A stretch of DNA of 7,549 bases, taken from positions 1 to 7,549 of the forward strand of contig JBILWG010000092.1 of the NCBI GenBank assembly GCA_044369995.1. The letters run 5' to 3'. This DNA is from F1-60-MAGs149 sp044369995 (GTDB lineage: Bacteria; Actinomycetota; Thermoleophilia; Gaiellales; F1-60-MAGs149). The position numbers and the translations under genes are program-made. Below, piece by piece: positions 1 through 6,123 of this stretch. The notes below the pieces were generated by a model. The model did no database searches and was not told where the DNA came from. It saw only the letters and a program-made list of their open reading frames with translations. The number at the start of each line of letters is the position of its first letter. Within the stretch, counting starts at the first letter, position 1.

Positions 1-1
1 G

Positions 2-670
2 CTCTGCGACGACGCTGAGATCGGGGCCGCCGATGTGTCCCTCCCAGCCCGCCACTCCGGACAGAATCAGGCCGTCGGCGGCCACGGCGGCGACGGCGAC
101 CGCTTCCGCGGTCTCCTGCGTGCGCGCTCCCGCCCGCCCCTCATCCATGCCGAGTTCGATCAGGACGCGAATCGGCGGATCGTCCGCCTGGCGGGCTGCG
201 GCCAGGCGCTCGACGCCAGCCACCGAGTCCACCAGCAGCCACACCTCCGTGCCTGCCCGTTGGGCTTCTCCGATCCAGCGCACGGCTGCCGGCTCCACAA
301 CCTCGTTGGCGATCAGCACGCGAGGAACGCCGAAGGCGGCACAGACGCGACCTTGGGCGGCATGCGCGACCGTGATTGCCCAGGCACCGGCATCGAGCTG
401 CCGGCGAAAGAGCTCGGGCGACATCGTCGTCTTCCCGTGCGGCGCCAACGACACATCGTGCGTCGCACACCACGCCGTCATCGTCGCAATGTTCGCCGCG
501 ACGGCGTCCTCGCGAACGACCATCACCGGCAACGGCAGATCACCACGCAAGACGTTCCAGCCGCGGGCCGCGATCGTGCGGGGCGTGGCCGGCGGATCGG
601 CGACAGGAAAGCCCTTGTAACGCCAGTCGATCTGGTCGTCGAGCAACTGCTCGAGGGCGACAATGTCCAT
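2..670 (-). CDS. D-threonine aldolase / D-serine dehydratase-like PLP enzyme, N-terminal part (cut by left edge)
   Basis: The minus strand reads open from ATG at 670 to the window edge, giving 223 residues, about half of the ~400-residue family length. The motif APHGKTTMSP (residues 76-85) is the hallmark of the fold-III 'alanine racemase N-terminal' enzymes of the D-threonine aldolase / D-serine dehydratase (DSD1-like) group; Lys80 should form the Schiff base with PLP. Family-typical segments follow: AGAWAITVAHAAQ (about 94-106), a strand ending IELG (171-174) with GRAGAR (178-183), and SGVAGWEGHI (204-213). Members dehydrate, deaminate or aldol-cleave D-hydroxy amino acids in the cytoplasm; the substrate cannot be told here, and the metal-binding C-terminus lies outside the window. 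The gene diverges from the SDR at 708 with only 37 bp between them. There is no Shine-Dalgarno before the ATG, but TAGAAT ends 6 nt upstream, suggesting a leaderless transcript. Confidence 0.85.
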   Translation of the reverse strand, partial: MDIVALEQLLDDQIDWRYKGFPVADPPATPRTIAARGWNVLRGDLPLPVMVVREDAVAANIATMTAWCATHDVSLAPHGKTTMSPELFRRQLDAGAWAITVAHAAQGRVCAAFGVPRVLIANEVVEPAAVRWIGEAQRAGTEVWLLVDSVAGVERLAAARQADDPPIRVLIELGMDEGRAGARTQETAEAVAVAAVAADGLILSGVAGWEGHIGGPDLSVVAE

Positions 671-675
671 TGGCT

Positions 676-687
676 GATTCTAGAATC
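676..687. promoter_or_regulatory. Perfect 12-bp palindrome carrying back-to-back -10 elements
   Basis: GATTCTAGAATC is its own reverse complement and lies in the 37-bp gap between two divergent start codons. Because of the symmetry, TAGAAT (5 of 6 matches to TATAAT) occurs on the plus strand at 681-686 and on the minus strand at 682-677. The minus copy would start transcription at about 670, the A of the PLP-enzyme ATG. The plus copy would start at about 693, leaving a short leader. Weak -35-like hexamers exist: GCGACA at 657-662 on plus (18-bp spacer) and TTGTCT at 703-698 on minus (15-bp spacer). It could also, or instead, be a repressor operator. The palindrome is directly visible; its promoter function is inferred. 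Confidence 0.55.
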
Positions 688-693
688 CACGGC

Positions 694-700
694 GGGGAGA
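694..700 (+). promoter_or_regulatory. Shine-Dalgarno sequence of the SDR gene
   Basis: GGGGAGA lies 7 nt before the ATG at 708. It is the clearest ribosome binding site in the left half of the window and fixes this start. The divergent gene at 670 has none. Confidence 0.7.
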
Positions 701-707
701 CAACCAG

Positions 708-1508
708 ATGGCGCTTGACGGACGGGTGGCAGTAGTGACAGGCGGAGGAGCCGGCATCGGCCATGCGGTCGTCAGCGTGCTCGCCGATCTCGGCGCGGCC
801 GTGGCGTTCAATGACCTGCTGCCCGAGCGGTGTGCGCCGCTCATCGAACAGCACGCAGCCGCGGGGCGTCGTGTGGTCGGCGTCGCCGGGGACGCCGGCA
901 CCGAAGCCGGGGTCGACGAACTGTTCCACCTCGCCGAGACGACCTATGGCCCCGTCGACATCCTCGTCTGCAACGCCTTCTCCGCCCACGCCGATGGTGC
1001 CATGACGATGCGCCTCGAGGAGTGGGAGCGTGACCTGCACGGGACGCTCACCTCGGCCTTCATCGCGACGCAACGCGCGCTGCCCGCGATGGTCGATCGT
1101 GGGCGCGGCACGATCATCACGATCGGATCGGTCAATGCGACTGGCTACTACGGCGGCGAGGCCTACTCGGCCGGCAAAGCCGGCCTCATCAACCTGACGC
1201 AATCGCTGGCTGTCCGCTACGGCCCACACGGTGTGCGCGCGAACATGGTGATGCCCGGCTCCGTTCGAACAGCGGTGCAGGAGAACCGCCAGAAGCTGGA
1301 TCCGGACTTCCTCAGTCGTCTGCAGCGCTGGTATCCCCTCGGACGAATCGGGGAGCCCGACGATATCGCACAGGCGGTCGCGTTCCTCGCCTCGGACGCC
1401 GCGGGGTGGATCACCGGCGCCGTCTTGCCGGTCGATGGTGGCCTGACGGCAGGCAATGGCGTCATGACGCGCGAACTCGTCATCGAGTCGGGAGATGACG
1501 TGCGATGA
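708..1508 (+). CDS. Short-chain dehydrogenase/reductase (classical SDR), NAD-type
   Basis: This 266-residue protein has the classical SDR length and layout. The Rossmann glycine motif is TGGGAGIG (residues 11-18), and Asp36 at the end of the second strand (FND) suggests NAD(H) rather than NADP(H). CNAF (88-91) stands where most members have NNAG. Catalytic Ser141 (IGSVNA), Tyr153 and Lys157 (YSAGK) are present. The C-terminal substrate loop follows PGSVRT, and GAVLPVDGG closes the fold. The fourth member of the usual tetrad, Asn seven residues after a Trp, is Thr113 here. The product would oxidise or reduce a hydroxy/oxo group; the substrate is not readable. Its TGA overlaps the start of the amidohydrolase gene (ATGA), so the two are probably translationally coupled and share a pathway. 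Generic annotation as a FabG-like reductase would be unsafe. Confidence 0.9.
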   Translation: MALDGRVAVVTGGGAGIGHAVVSVLADLGAAVAFNDLLPERCAPLIEQHAAAGRRVVGVAGDAGTEAGVDELFHLAETTYGPVDILVCNAFSAHADGAMTMRLEEWERDLHGTLTSAFIATQRALPAMVDRGRGTIITIGSVNATGYYGGEAYSAGKAGLINLTQSLAVRYGPHGVRANMVMPGSVRTAVQENRQKLDPDFLSRLQRWYPLGRIGEPDDIAQAVAFLASDAAGWITGAVLPVDGGLTAGNGVMTRELVIESGDDVR

Positions 1509-3097
1509 CGTTCGATCTCCTGCTCCGTGGTGGCCACGTGATCGACGGTTCGGGCACGCCATCCGAGCGCGCCGATGTCGCCGTGCACGAGGGACGGATC
1601 GTGGCAGTCGGCGAGGTGGCGGGTGCCGCGACGACGACCATTGACGTCGATGGCCTGGCAGTCGCCCCGGGATTCATCGACATGCACACGCATAGCGACC
1701 TCGTCCAACTTGCCGATCCAACCCACGACGCCAAGGCCTGCCAAGGGGTCACGCTCGAGGTGATCGGGCAGGATGGACTGAGCCTTGCGCCAGCGGATGC
1801 GGCTGTCGAGGCCGAGTTGCGCAGCGCCCTCGCCGGCTGGAACGGCGACCCCGATTACCCCCGCGGCTGGCGCAGTGTGTCCGACTACCTTGCGCGCTTC
1901 GATGCCGGCGTGCCGACGAACGTCGCGTTCCTGGTCGGACACGGCACGCTTCGCATGCTCGTGATGGGTGCGGATGATCGCGCGCCGACCGCCGACGAAC
2001 TGCGGCAGATGCAGGAACTCGTTCGCCAGGCCATCGTCGAGGGAGCGTTCGGTCTGTCTGCGGGTCTCACCTACGCCCCGGGCATGTTTGCCGACGAGGA
2101 CGAGATGATCGCCCTCTGCAGCGTGCTGCGCGGCACCGGTGCGTTCTACTCGCCCCACCATCGCAACTACGGCATGCGGGCAATCGAGGCGTACGCGGAG
2201 GCGATCGCGACGGCCGAGGCTGCTGCGATTCCACTCCATCTCGCGCACACGCACTTGGGCTTTCCGAACAACAAGGGTCGCGCCCCAGAGCTGCTGGCGA
2301 TCATCGACGCGGCGTGCGAGCGCGGGGCGGATATCACCTTCGACACCTATCCGTACCTGGCTGGCAATACGTACCTTCATTCGGTCCTGCCGGGCTGGGC
2401 GTTTGCCGGCGGCGCCGATGCCACGATCGCGCGGCTGCGCAACCTCGACCTGCGGGAGCAACTCCGTGTCGAACTCGAGGAGGTCGGCACGGACGGTTTT
2501 CATGGCGTTCCGGTCGACTGGTCGTGGATCGTCGTCGGTGGCGTGGGCGACGAGCGGCACAGTTGGGCCGTTGGGCACTCGATTGCGGCGCTTGCGACGC
2601 AGCAGGGGGAACGCCCGATCGACCTGTTCTGCCGTCTGGCCGCTGATGATCGTTTGATGGCGACGGCGCTGCACGAGGTCGGCAACGAGGAGAACGTGCG
2701 CACGATCATGCAGCACCCCGCCCATATGGCGGGCAGCGACGGCATTCTCGTTGGTGCCCGACCGCACCCCCGTGGCTGGGGCACCTTCCCGCGCTATCTC
2801 GCCCATTACGCTCGCGAGTTGGGCATCCTCACGCTCGAGGAGGCCGTGCGCCACATGACGAGCGCGCCGGCCGCCCGGCTTGGGCTGGCTGATCGCGGTC
2901 TCGTGCGCGAGGGCATGGTCGCGGATCTCGTCGCATTCGACCCCGAGCGCATCCACGACAGCGCGACCTACGAGCAACCGCGCCAGACACCCGAGGGCAT
3001 CCCGTACGTCTGGCTCGGCGGCGTGCCGACGGTGTTCGAGGGCAAGCGCACCGAGCATTGTCCTGGTCGCGCGCTGCGCTCGTCGTTCGCCCGCTAG
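1505..3097 (+). CDS. N-acyl-D-amino-acid deacylase (D-aminoacylase-like amidohydrolase)
   Basis: This 530-residue protein fits the D-aminoacylase branch of the amidohydrolase superfamily. The N-terminal beta-sandwich starts LLLRGGHVIDGSG and is followed by PGFIDMHTHSD (residues 55-65), where His61 and His63 are the HxH metal ligands. YSPHHR (215-220) and LAHTH (246-250) supply the later metal histidines, probably His218 and His248. GSDG (410-413) holds the catalytic Asp412, and HPRGWGTFPR (421-430) is a family signature. The C-terminal sandwich resumes at GMVADLVAFDP. Family members hydrolyse N-acyl-D-amino acids to a free D-amino acid and a carboxylate. The usual metal-ligand Cys in GNCG is Asp90 here (GQDG), which marks a variant subgroup and makes the exact substrate uncertain. 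The start overlaps the SDR stop by 4 bp, with GGGAG 10 nt upstream. The divergent PLP enzyme supports a D-amino-acid role. Confidence 0.87.
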   Translation: MTFDLLLRGGHVIDGSGTPSERADVAVHEGRIVAVGEVAGAATTTIDVDGLAVAPGFIDMHTHSDLVQLADPTHDAKACQGVTLEVIGQDGLSLAPADAAVEAELRSALAGWNGDPDYPRGWRSVSDYLARFDAGVPTNVAFLVGHGTLRMLVMGADDRAPTADELRQMQELVRQAIVEGAFGLSAGLTYAPGMFADEDEMIALCSVLRGTGAFYSPHHRNYGMRAIEAYAEAIATAEAAAIPLHLAHTHLGFPNNKGRAPELLAIIDAACERGADITFDTYPYLAGNTYLHSVLPGWAFAGGADATIARLRNLDLREQLRVELEEVGTDGFHGVPVDWSWIVVGGVGDERHSWAVGHSIAALATQQGERPIDLFCRLAADDRLMATALHEVGNEENVRTIMQHPAHMAGSDGILVGARPHPRGWGTFPRYLAHYARELGILTLEEAVRHMTSAPAARLGLADRGLVREGMVADLVAFDPERIHDSATYEQPRQTPEGIPYVWLGGVPTVFEGKRTEHCPGRALRSSFAR

Positions 3098-3105
3098 GCG
3101 TTCAC

Positions 3106-3122
3106 CCGGGACGACGTCCCGG
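3106..3122. terminator. Candidate bidirectional terminator hairpin between convergent genes
   Basis: CCGGGAC (3106-3112) and GTCCCGG (3116-3122) form a perfect 7-bp stem with a 3-nt GAC loop, inside the 30-bp gap between the amidohydrolase stop (3097) and the minus-strand stop (3128-3130). No T-tract follows on either strand, so this is not a canonical intrinsic terminator; U-less hairpins are nevertheless common between convergent genes in GC-rich genomes. Confidence 0.5.
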
Positions 3123-3127
3123 TCGCG

Positions 3128-4348
3128 TCACGACCCGTGGAGAGCGGCGCGAATGCGGTCGAGCGTGGGCAACGGCATGAGCCCGTAGTGATAGAAGTCG
3201 GCGCGCTCGGCACCCGCGGCACGAATCGTGTCGAGCTTCTGCCCGAGATTCTCGACCGAGTTGCAGTCCACGCCGAACGGTCGAACGATCGCGCCGAGCG
3301 ATGCCGTCTCACCGATGAGTTCGCGGTAGGCGGCGAGGTCATCGGCAACGCGCGTCGATGATCGCGCATAGGCGATTGCCTCGACCGCGCAGTGCGCCGA
3401 GATGGCCGCGATATCGAGCCCGAATCGCCACGCCATCGCGGGCGCGACATCGCCCTGTGGATCCCCATCGCCGTACCCCTTCGCCGCTCCCGACGAGTCC
3501 AAGACGACGAGCCGCCCACCTTCGGCGCGGCACGCAGCCGCGACGTCGGCGATCAGCATCGTCACCGTGGCAAGGCGGGCCCGCAGCCAGGCAGCCATCG
3601 CGCCGTCGACCAACGCGCCGGCAGCGGCGAGCGTGGCAACAGAGCCCGGAGCTGGCTCCCCCGTGTCGAGCGTCGCCTGCACGATGCGTGCCACCTCCGC
3701 CCGAAAGCGATCGCTGTCAACCCCTTCAAGCCTGGCCGCTGCGCAACACGCATCGCAGAAGCAGAGCCCGAGCAGGAATCGCACGACCTCCCCGGGCTCG
3801 AACAGGAAGCGCTCGTGATGGAGCCCGTGCTCGAGGCCGTGATAGTGCAGCGACTCCGCCAGCACCGTCGGCATGCCGGCTTGCACCACGGCGCGCGCGA
3901 GCGTTTGCGCGTACGCGCGCACCTCGGGGCGAGCGGGACAGAGCTGCTCGCGATAGACATCGCCGAAGACGTTGCGCTCGGCTCCGACCTCAGCGGCCTC
4001 GCCGTGTCGGTCGGCGTGCAGAAACACCGTCCAGCCGTCAACCTCGCCTCCTGCGCGACGCGCCGCGTCGACCAGCGTCGTGATCGCACCGGCGGTCTCG
4101 GCATCCGCGGCGATCTGCGGGGCGATTCCGCAGTCCGCCCACAGCTGCGTGTCGATTGGCAGCCACAGTCCAGGCGCGAGGTGTCGCACGCGGCGACCTC
4201 GTGCGTGCGGATGGAGATCACGTGCCGCGTGATAGGACGTCGCGATCGAAAGACCATCGACACCAGCACGCTCGCAGGCGTCGGCGAGCACCGCAGCAGC
4301 ACCCGCATCGGCGACGTCCACCGCAGAGCAGAACAACGTGGTTCGCAT
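3128..4348 (-). CDS. Protein of unknown function with CxCxxCC cluster, possible TIM-barrel
   Basis: I do not recognise a named family. From ATG at 4348 the protein has 406 residues, starting MRTTLFCSAVD with no signal peptide or membrane segment. Short hydrophobic strands alternate with Ala-rich helices: DGLSIATSYH (31-40), DGWTVFLHADRHG (104-116), VLAESLHYHG (162-171), RLVVLDSSG (279-287), DIAAISAHCA (312-321) and ADFYHYGLMPL (383-393). This is consistent with a (beta/alpha)8 barrel, perhaps glycoside-hydrolase-like, but that is inference. LGLCFCDACC (193-202) holds Cys196, 198, 201 and 202 and may bind a metal. The rich His content around 168-179 (HYHGLEHGLHH) could also be active-site or metal-related. 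An upstream GTG at 4372 would give 414 residues but lies inside a dyad operator candidate; ATG 4348 sits 6 nt after TACCGT. The gene diverges from the hydratase gene and probably shares its regulation. Confidence 0.75.
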   Translation of the reverse strand: MRTTLFCSAVDVADAGAAAVLADACERAGVDGLSIATSYHAARDLHPHARGRRVRHLAPGLWLPIDTQLWADCGIAPQIAADAETAGAITTLVDAARRAGGEVDGWTVFLHADRHGEAAEVGAERNVFGDVYREQLCPARPEVRAYAQTLARAVVQAGMPTVLAESLHYHGLEHGLHHERFLFEPGEVVRFLLGLCFCDACCAAARLEGVDSDRFRAEVARIVQATLDTGEPAPGSVATLAAAGALVDGAMAAWLRARLATVTMLIADVAAACRAEGGRLVVLDSSGAAKGYGDGDPQGDVAPAMAWRFGLDIAAISAHCAVEAIAYARSSTRVADDLAAYRELIGETASLGAIVRPFGVDCNSVENLGQKLDTIRAAGAERADFYHYGLMPLPTLDRIRAALHGS

Positions 4349-4352
4349 GCGT

Positions 4353-4420
4353 TGACGGTAGCGGAATGGCACGGCGATGCACGAGTGCCACGCTGTCGTC
4401 CGCGAGTTCGCGTACCGTCA
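4353..4420. promoter_or_regulatory. Divergent promoter region with mirrored TACCGTCA boxes
   Basis: TACCGTCA occurs on the minus strand at 4360-4353 and on the plus strand at 4413-4420, each just before the start codon of the gene it faces. On the minus side TACCGT ends 6 nt before ATG 4348; on the plus side it ends 9 nt before ATG 4428. Both fit the TAnnnT form of a -10 element, giving a leaderless or near-leaderless mRNA. No convincing -35 is seen on either strand. Alternatively the boxes are half-sites of one regulator. Confidence 0.45.
4367..4390. promoter_or_regulatory. Inverted repeat TGGCAC-N12-GTGCCA, candidate operator
   Basis: TGGCAC (4367-4372) and GTGCCA (4385-4390) are perfect reverse complements separated by 12 bp. 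The dyad lies between the two divergent start codons, over the expected -35 region of the minus promoter. Half-sites about 18 bp centre to centre would suit a dimeric repressor or activator. The function is inferred from position and symmetry only. Confidence 0.4.
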
Positions 4421-4427
4421 CCGGAGC

Positions 4428-5252
4428 ATGGCGACCGATTCCGAGATCGATCAAGCAGCGCTCATCCTGGCCGATGCGCGTCTCGCGCGAGGCCGCTTCA
4501 CCGGGTTTCCCGCGTCGCTCTGCCCCCGCGACGAGGCGACGGCCTACCGGATGCAAGCCGCGCTTCATGCCCTGCTCAGCGCGCGTGGCGAGGGCCTGTA
4601 TGCCGGGCACAAGATCGGGTGCACGACGCCCGTCATGCAGGCCTACCTCGATATCCATAACCCGAGTGCAGGCGGCATCCTCGAGCGCGAGATGCACCAG
4701 AGCCCGGCAACGGTGACGACGCGGGGAACGACGCAGTTCGGCGTCGAGTGCGAGGTCGCGGTCCGGCTCGGTACGGATCTTCCTCCTCGTGCCGATGGCT
4801 CGCTGTACGTACGAGACGAACTCGCCCCCATGATCAGCGAGTGCTTTGCCACCATCGAAATCGTGGAGAACCGTTACGCCGACTACGGACAGCTGGATGC
4901 TGCCACGCTGATTGCCGACGACTTCTTCGGGGCCGGCCTGATTCTCGGTCAGGCGCCTGCGCAGTTCGATCCGAACGATCTGGATCAGACGACGGCCACG
5001 ATGATGATCGACGGCGTCGAGGTGGGCGCGGGTCGTGGCAGCGACATTCTCGACCACCCTCTGGAGGCGTTGGCGTGGCTCGCCAACAGTCTCAACGCGC
5101 GTGGCACGCTCGTGCGCGCGGGCGAGGTCGTCACACTTGGCAGTCTGGTGGCCACGAACTGGGTCGAGCCAGGCTCCACCGTGCGGATCATCAACGCCCC
5201 GCTGGGCGAGGTGATCGTGCGATTTGTCGAGGGCGACCCGGTCACCGTCTAG
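4428..5252 (+). CDS. 2-keto-4-pentenoate hydratase family protein (FAH superfamily)
   Basis: From ATG 4428 the protein has 274 residues, close to E. coli MhpD (269). It shows the family order: an N-terminal helical part with PRDEATAYRMQ (33-43), GHKIG (60-64, Lys62), a central ECEVAVRLG (107-115) where Glu107 and Glu109 should bind the divalent metal, IEIVENRY (143-150) supplying a third acidic ligand (Glu144 or Glu147), DFFGAGLILG (165-174), and a C-terminal LDHPLEALAWLAN (208-220). Characterised members hydrate 2-hydroxypenta-2,4-dienoate in meta-cleavage pathways or decarboxylate 4-oxalocrotonate. No aromatic-ring genes lie nearby, so the substrate is open. An in-frame ATG at 4377 would add 17 residues (MHECHAVV...) but runs through the dyad and has no ribosome site. 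GGAG sits only 1 nt before ATG 4428, too close to be a normal Shine-Dalgarno sequence. Confidence 0.87.
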   Translation: MATDSEIDQAALILADARLARGRFTGFPASLCPRDEATAYRMQAALHALLSARGEGLYAGHKIGCTTPVMQAYLDIHNPSAGGILEREMHQSPATVTTRGTTQFGVECEVAVRLGTDLPPRADGSLYVRDELAPMISECFATIEIVENRYADYGQLDAATLIADDFFGAGLILGQAPAQFDPNDLDQTTATMMIDGVEVGAGRGSDILDHPLEALAWLANSLNARGTLVRAGEVVTLGSLVATNWVEPGSTVRIINAPLGEVIVRFVEGDPVTV

Positions 5253-5376
5253 CGCAGCTGTCTCGGCTGCCGGGAAGGAACTCTGCCTGCGGGTGGCCGA
5301 GCGCTACGCCGGCGCACTCGAGTTGCCCACGGTGGTACGGGCAGGCTCCCGCGCTCGACCCCAGTTCCGCAACCGT
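5253..5376. other. Convergent intergenic gap with several complementary segments
   Basis: This 124-bp gap separates the hydratase stop (5250-5252) from the SDR stop (5379-5377). GCAGC/GCTGC (5254-5258, 5266-5270) could form a weak hairpin just after the hydratase. GGAACT/AGTTCC (5277-5282, 5363-5368) can enclose CGAGCGC/GCGCTCG (5298-5304, 5351-5357). GCCTGC/GCAGGC (5285-5290, 5341-5346) would compete with the inner pair. There is no T-tract and no convincing gene. Termination is the likeliest role. Confidence 0.35.
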
Positions 5377-6123
5377 CTAGCCGCGACCCACGAACGGCAT
5401 CGTCGTCGCCATCACCGTCATCGTCTGCACATTCGCATTGAGCGGCAGGTTCGCCATGTAGAGCACGGCATCGGCGACGTGCTGCGGATCGATCGTCGGC
5501 TCGACAAGGCGCTCTCCATTCGCCTGGGGCACCCCATCGCCCGAGCGCATTGGCGCAGTCAGATCCGTCGCCGCGTTGCCGATGTCGATCTGGCCGCACG
5601 CGATATTGAACGCGCGCCCATCGAGCGATGCCGACTTGGTCAAGCCCGTCACGCCATGCTTGGTGGCGGTGTACGGCGACGAGTTCGGTCGGGGCGTGGT
5701 CGCTGAGATCGAGCCGTTATTGATGATGCGTCCGCCCTGGGGCACCTGGGCTTTCATCACGCGGAAGGCCTGCTGGATGCAGAGGAAGGCACCGGTCAGA
5801 TTCGTATCGACGACGCGCTGCCACTCGGTCACGTCGAGCTCGTCGAGAGGCACGCCTCGTGCAGCCACGCCCGCGTTGTTGAAGACCAGGTCCACGCGGC
5901 CGTGCCGCTCGACGGTGGTATCGAACAGGTGGCGTACGTCGTCAGCGCGCGTGACATCGCAGACGATCGCGTCGGCGAGCGGACCTGCCTCGGCGACGAC
6001 GGCGGCGAGCATCGCCTCATCACGCCCCGTCGCAATCGTCGTCCAGCCGTCCGCGGCCAGCGCGAGCGCGACGATCCGTCCAAGCCCACGCCCGGCTCCC
6101 GTCACCACCGCGACGCGCGTCAC
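5377..6123 (-). CDS. Short-chain dehydrogenase/reductase (classical SDR), NADP-type
   Basis: This 248-residue SDR has every expected element: TGAGRGLG (residues 8-15), Arg34 after the second strand (TGR) favouring NADP(H), NNAG (82-85), catalytic Asn108 (TNLTGAF), Ser138 (NNGSIS), Tyr151 and Lys155 (YTATK). After the catalytic Lys comes ACGQIDIGNAATDL (175-188), and the C-terminus is TVMATTMPFVGRG. These two segments recur together in one SDR subgroup I recall as conserved across bacteria without an assigned substrate. The start is GTG at 6123, which overlaps the TGA of the upstream denD-like gene as GTGA, so the two are translationally coupled; a G-rich stretch about 8-13 nt upstream may help. 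It is probably cytosolic and oxidises or reduces a hydroxy acid or sugar acid in the same pathway as the DenD-like enzyme. Confidence 0.9.
   Translation of the reverse strand: MTRVAVVTGAGRGLGRIVALALAADGWTTIATGRDEAMLAAVVAEAGPLADAIVCDVTRADDVRHLFDTTVERHGRVDLVFNNAGVAARGVPLDELDVTEWQRVVDTNLTGAFLCIQQAFRVMKAQVPQGGRIINNGSISATTPRPNSSPYTATKHGVTGLTKSASLDGRAFNIACGQIDIGNAATDLTAPMRSGDGVPQANGERLVEPTIDPQHVADAVLYMANLPLNANVQTMTVMATTMPFVGRG

Noticed and set aside
540..1562. 340-codon open frame on the minus strand across the SDR gene
   Set aside because: It crosses the divergent promoter region and overlaps the PLP gene in another frame, with no motif; it is a shadow of the SDR gene.
1217..3058. 613-codon open frame on the minus strand, antisense to the deacylase
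   Set aside because: It is rich in Arg/His and has no recognisable motif. Long antisense frames are expected opposite GC-rich genes, and the plus-strand gene has clear family motifs.
4349..4372. 8-residue N-terminal extension of the unknown gene from GTG 4372
   Set aside because: The segment reads PFRYRQR, unlike a first strand, lacks a ribosome site and overlaps the -10-like box; ATG 4348 is preferred.
4377..4427. 17-residue N-terminal extension of the hydratase from ATG 4377
   Set aside because: It passes through the dyad and the TACCGT box and has no Shine-Dalgarno; starting at 4428 gives the usual family length.
3392..4660. 422-codon open frame on the plus strand opposite the unknown gene
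   Set aside because: Composition is Arg-rich and low in structure, and it overlaps the hydratase start in a different frame. The minus-strand frame has alternating hydrophobic strands and a fitting promoter box.
5285..5357. tRNA-like segment (GGTGGCCGAGCG resembles the D-arm of tRNA-Leu/Ser)
   Set aside because: No GG in the D-loop, no 5-bp anticodon stem, no matching T-stem around CTCGACC and no acceptor pairing, so it is not a tRNA.
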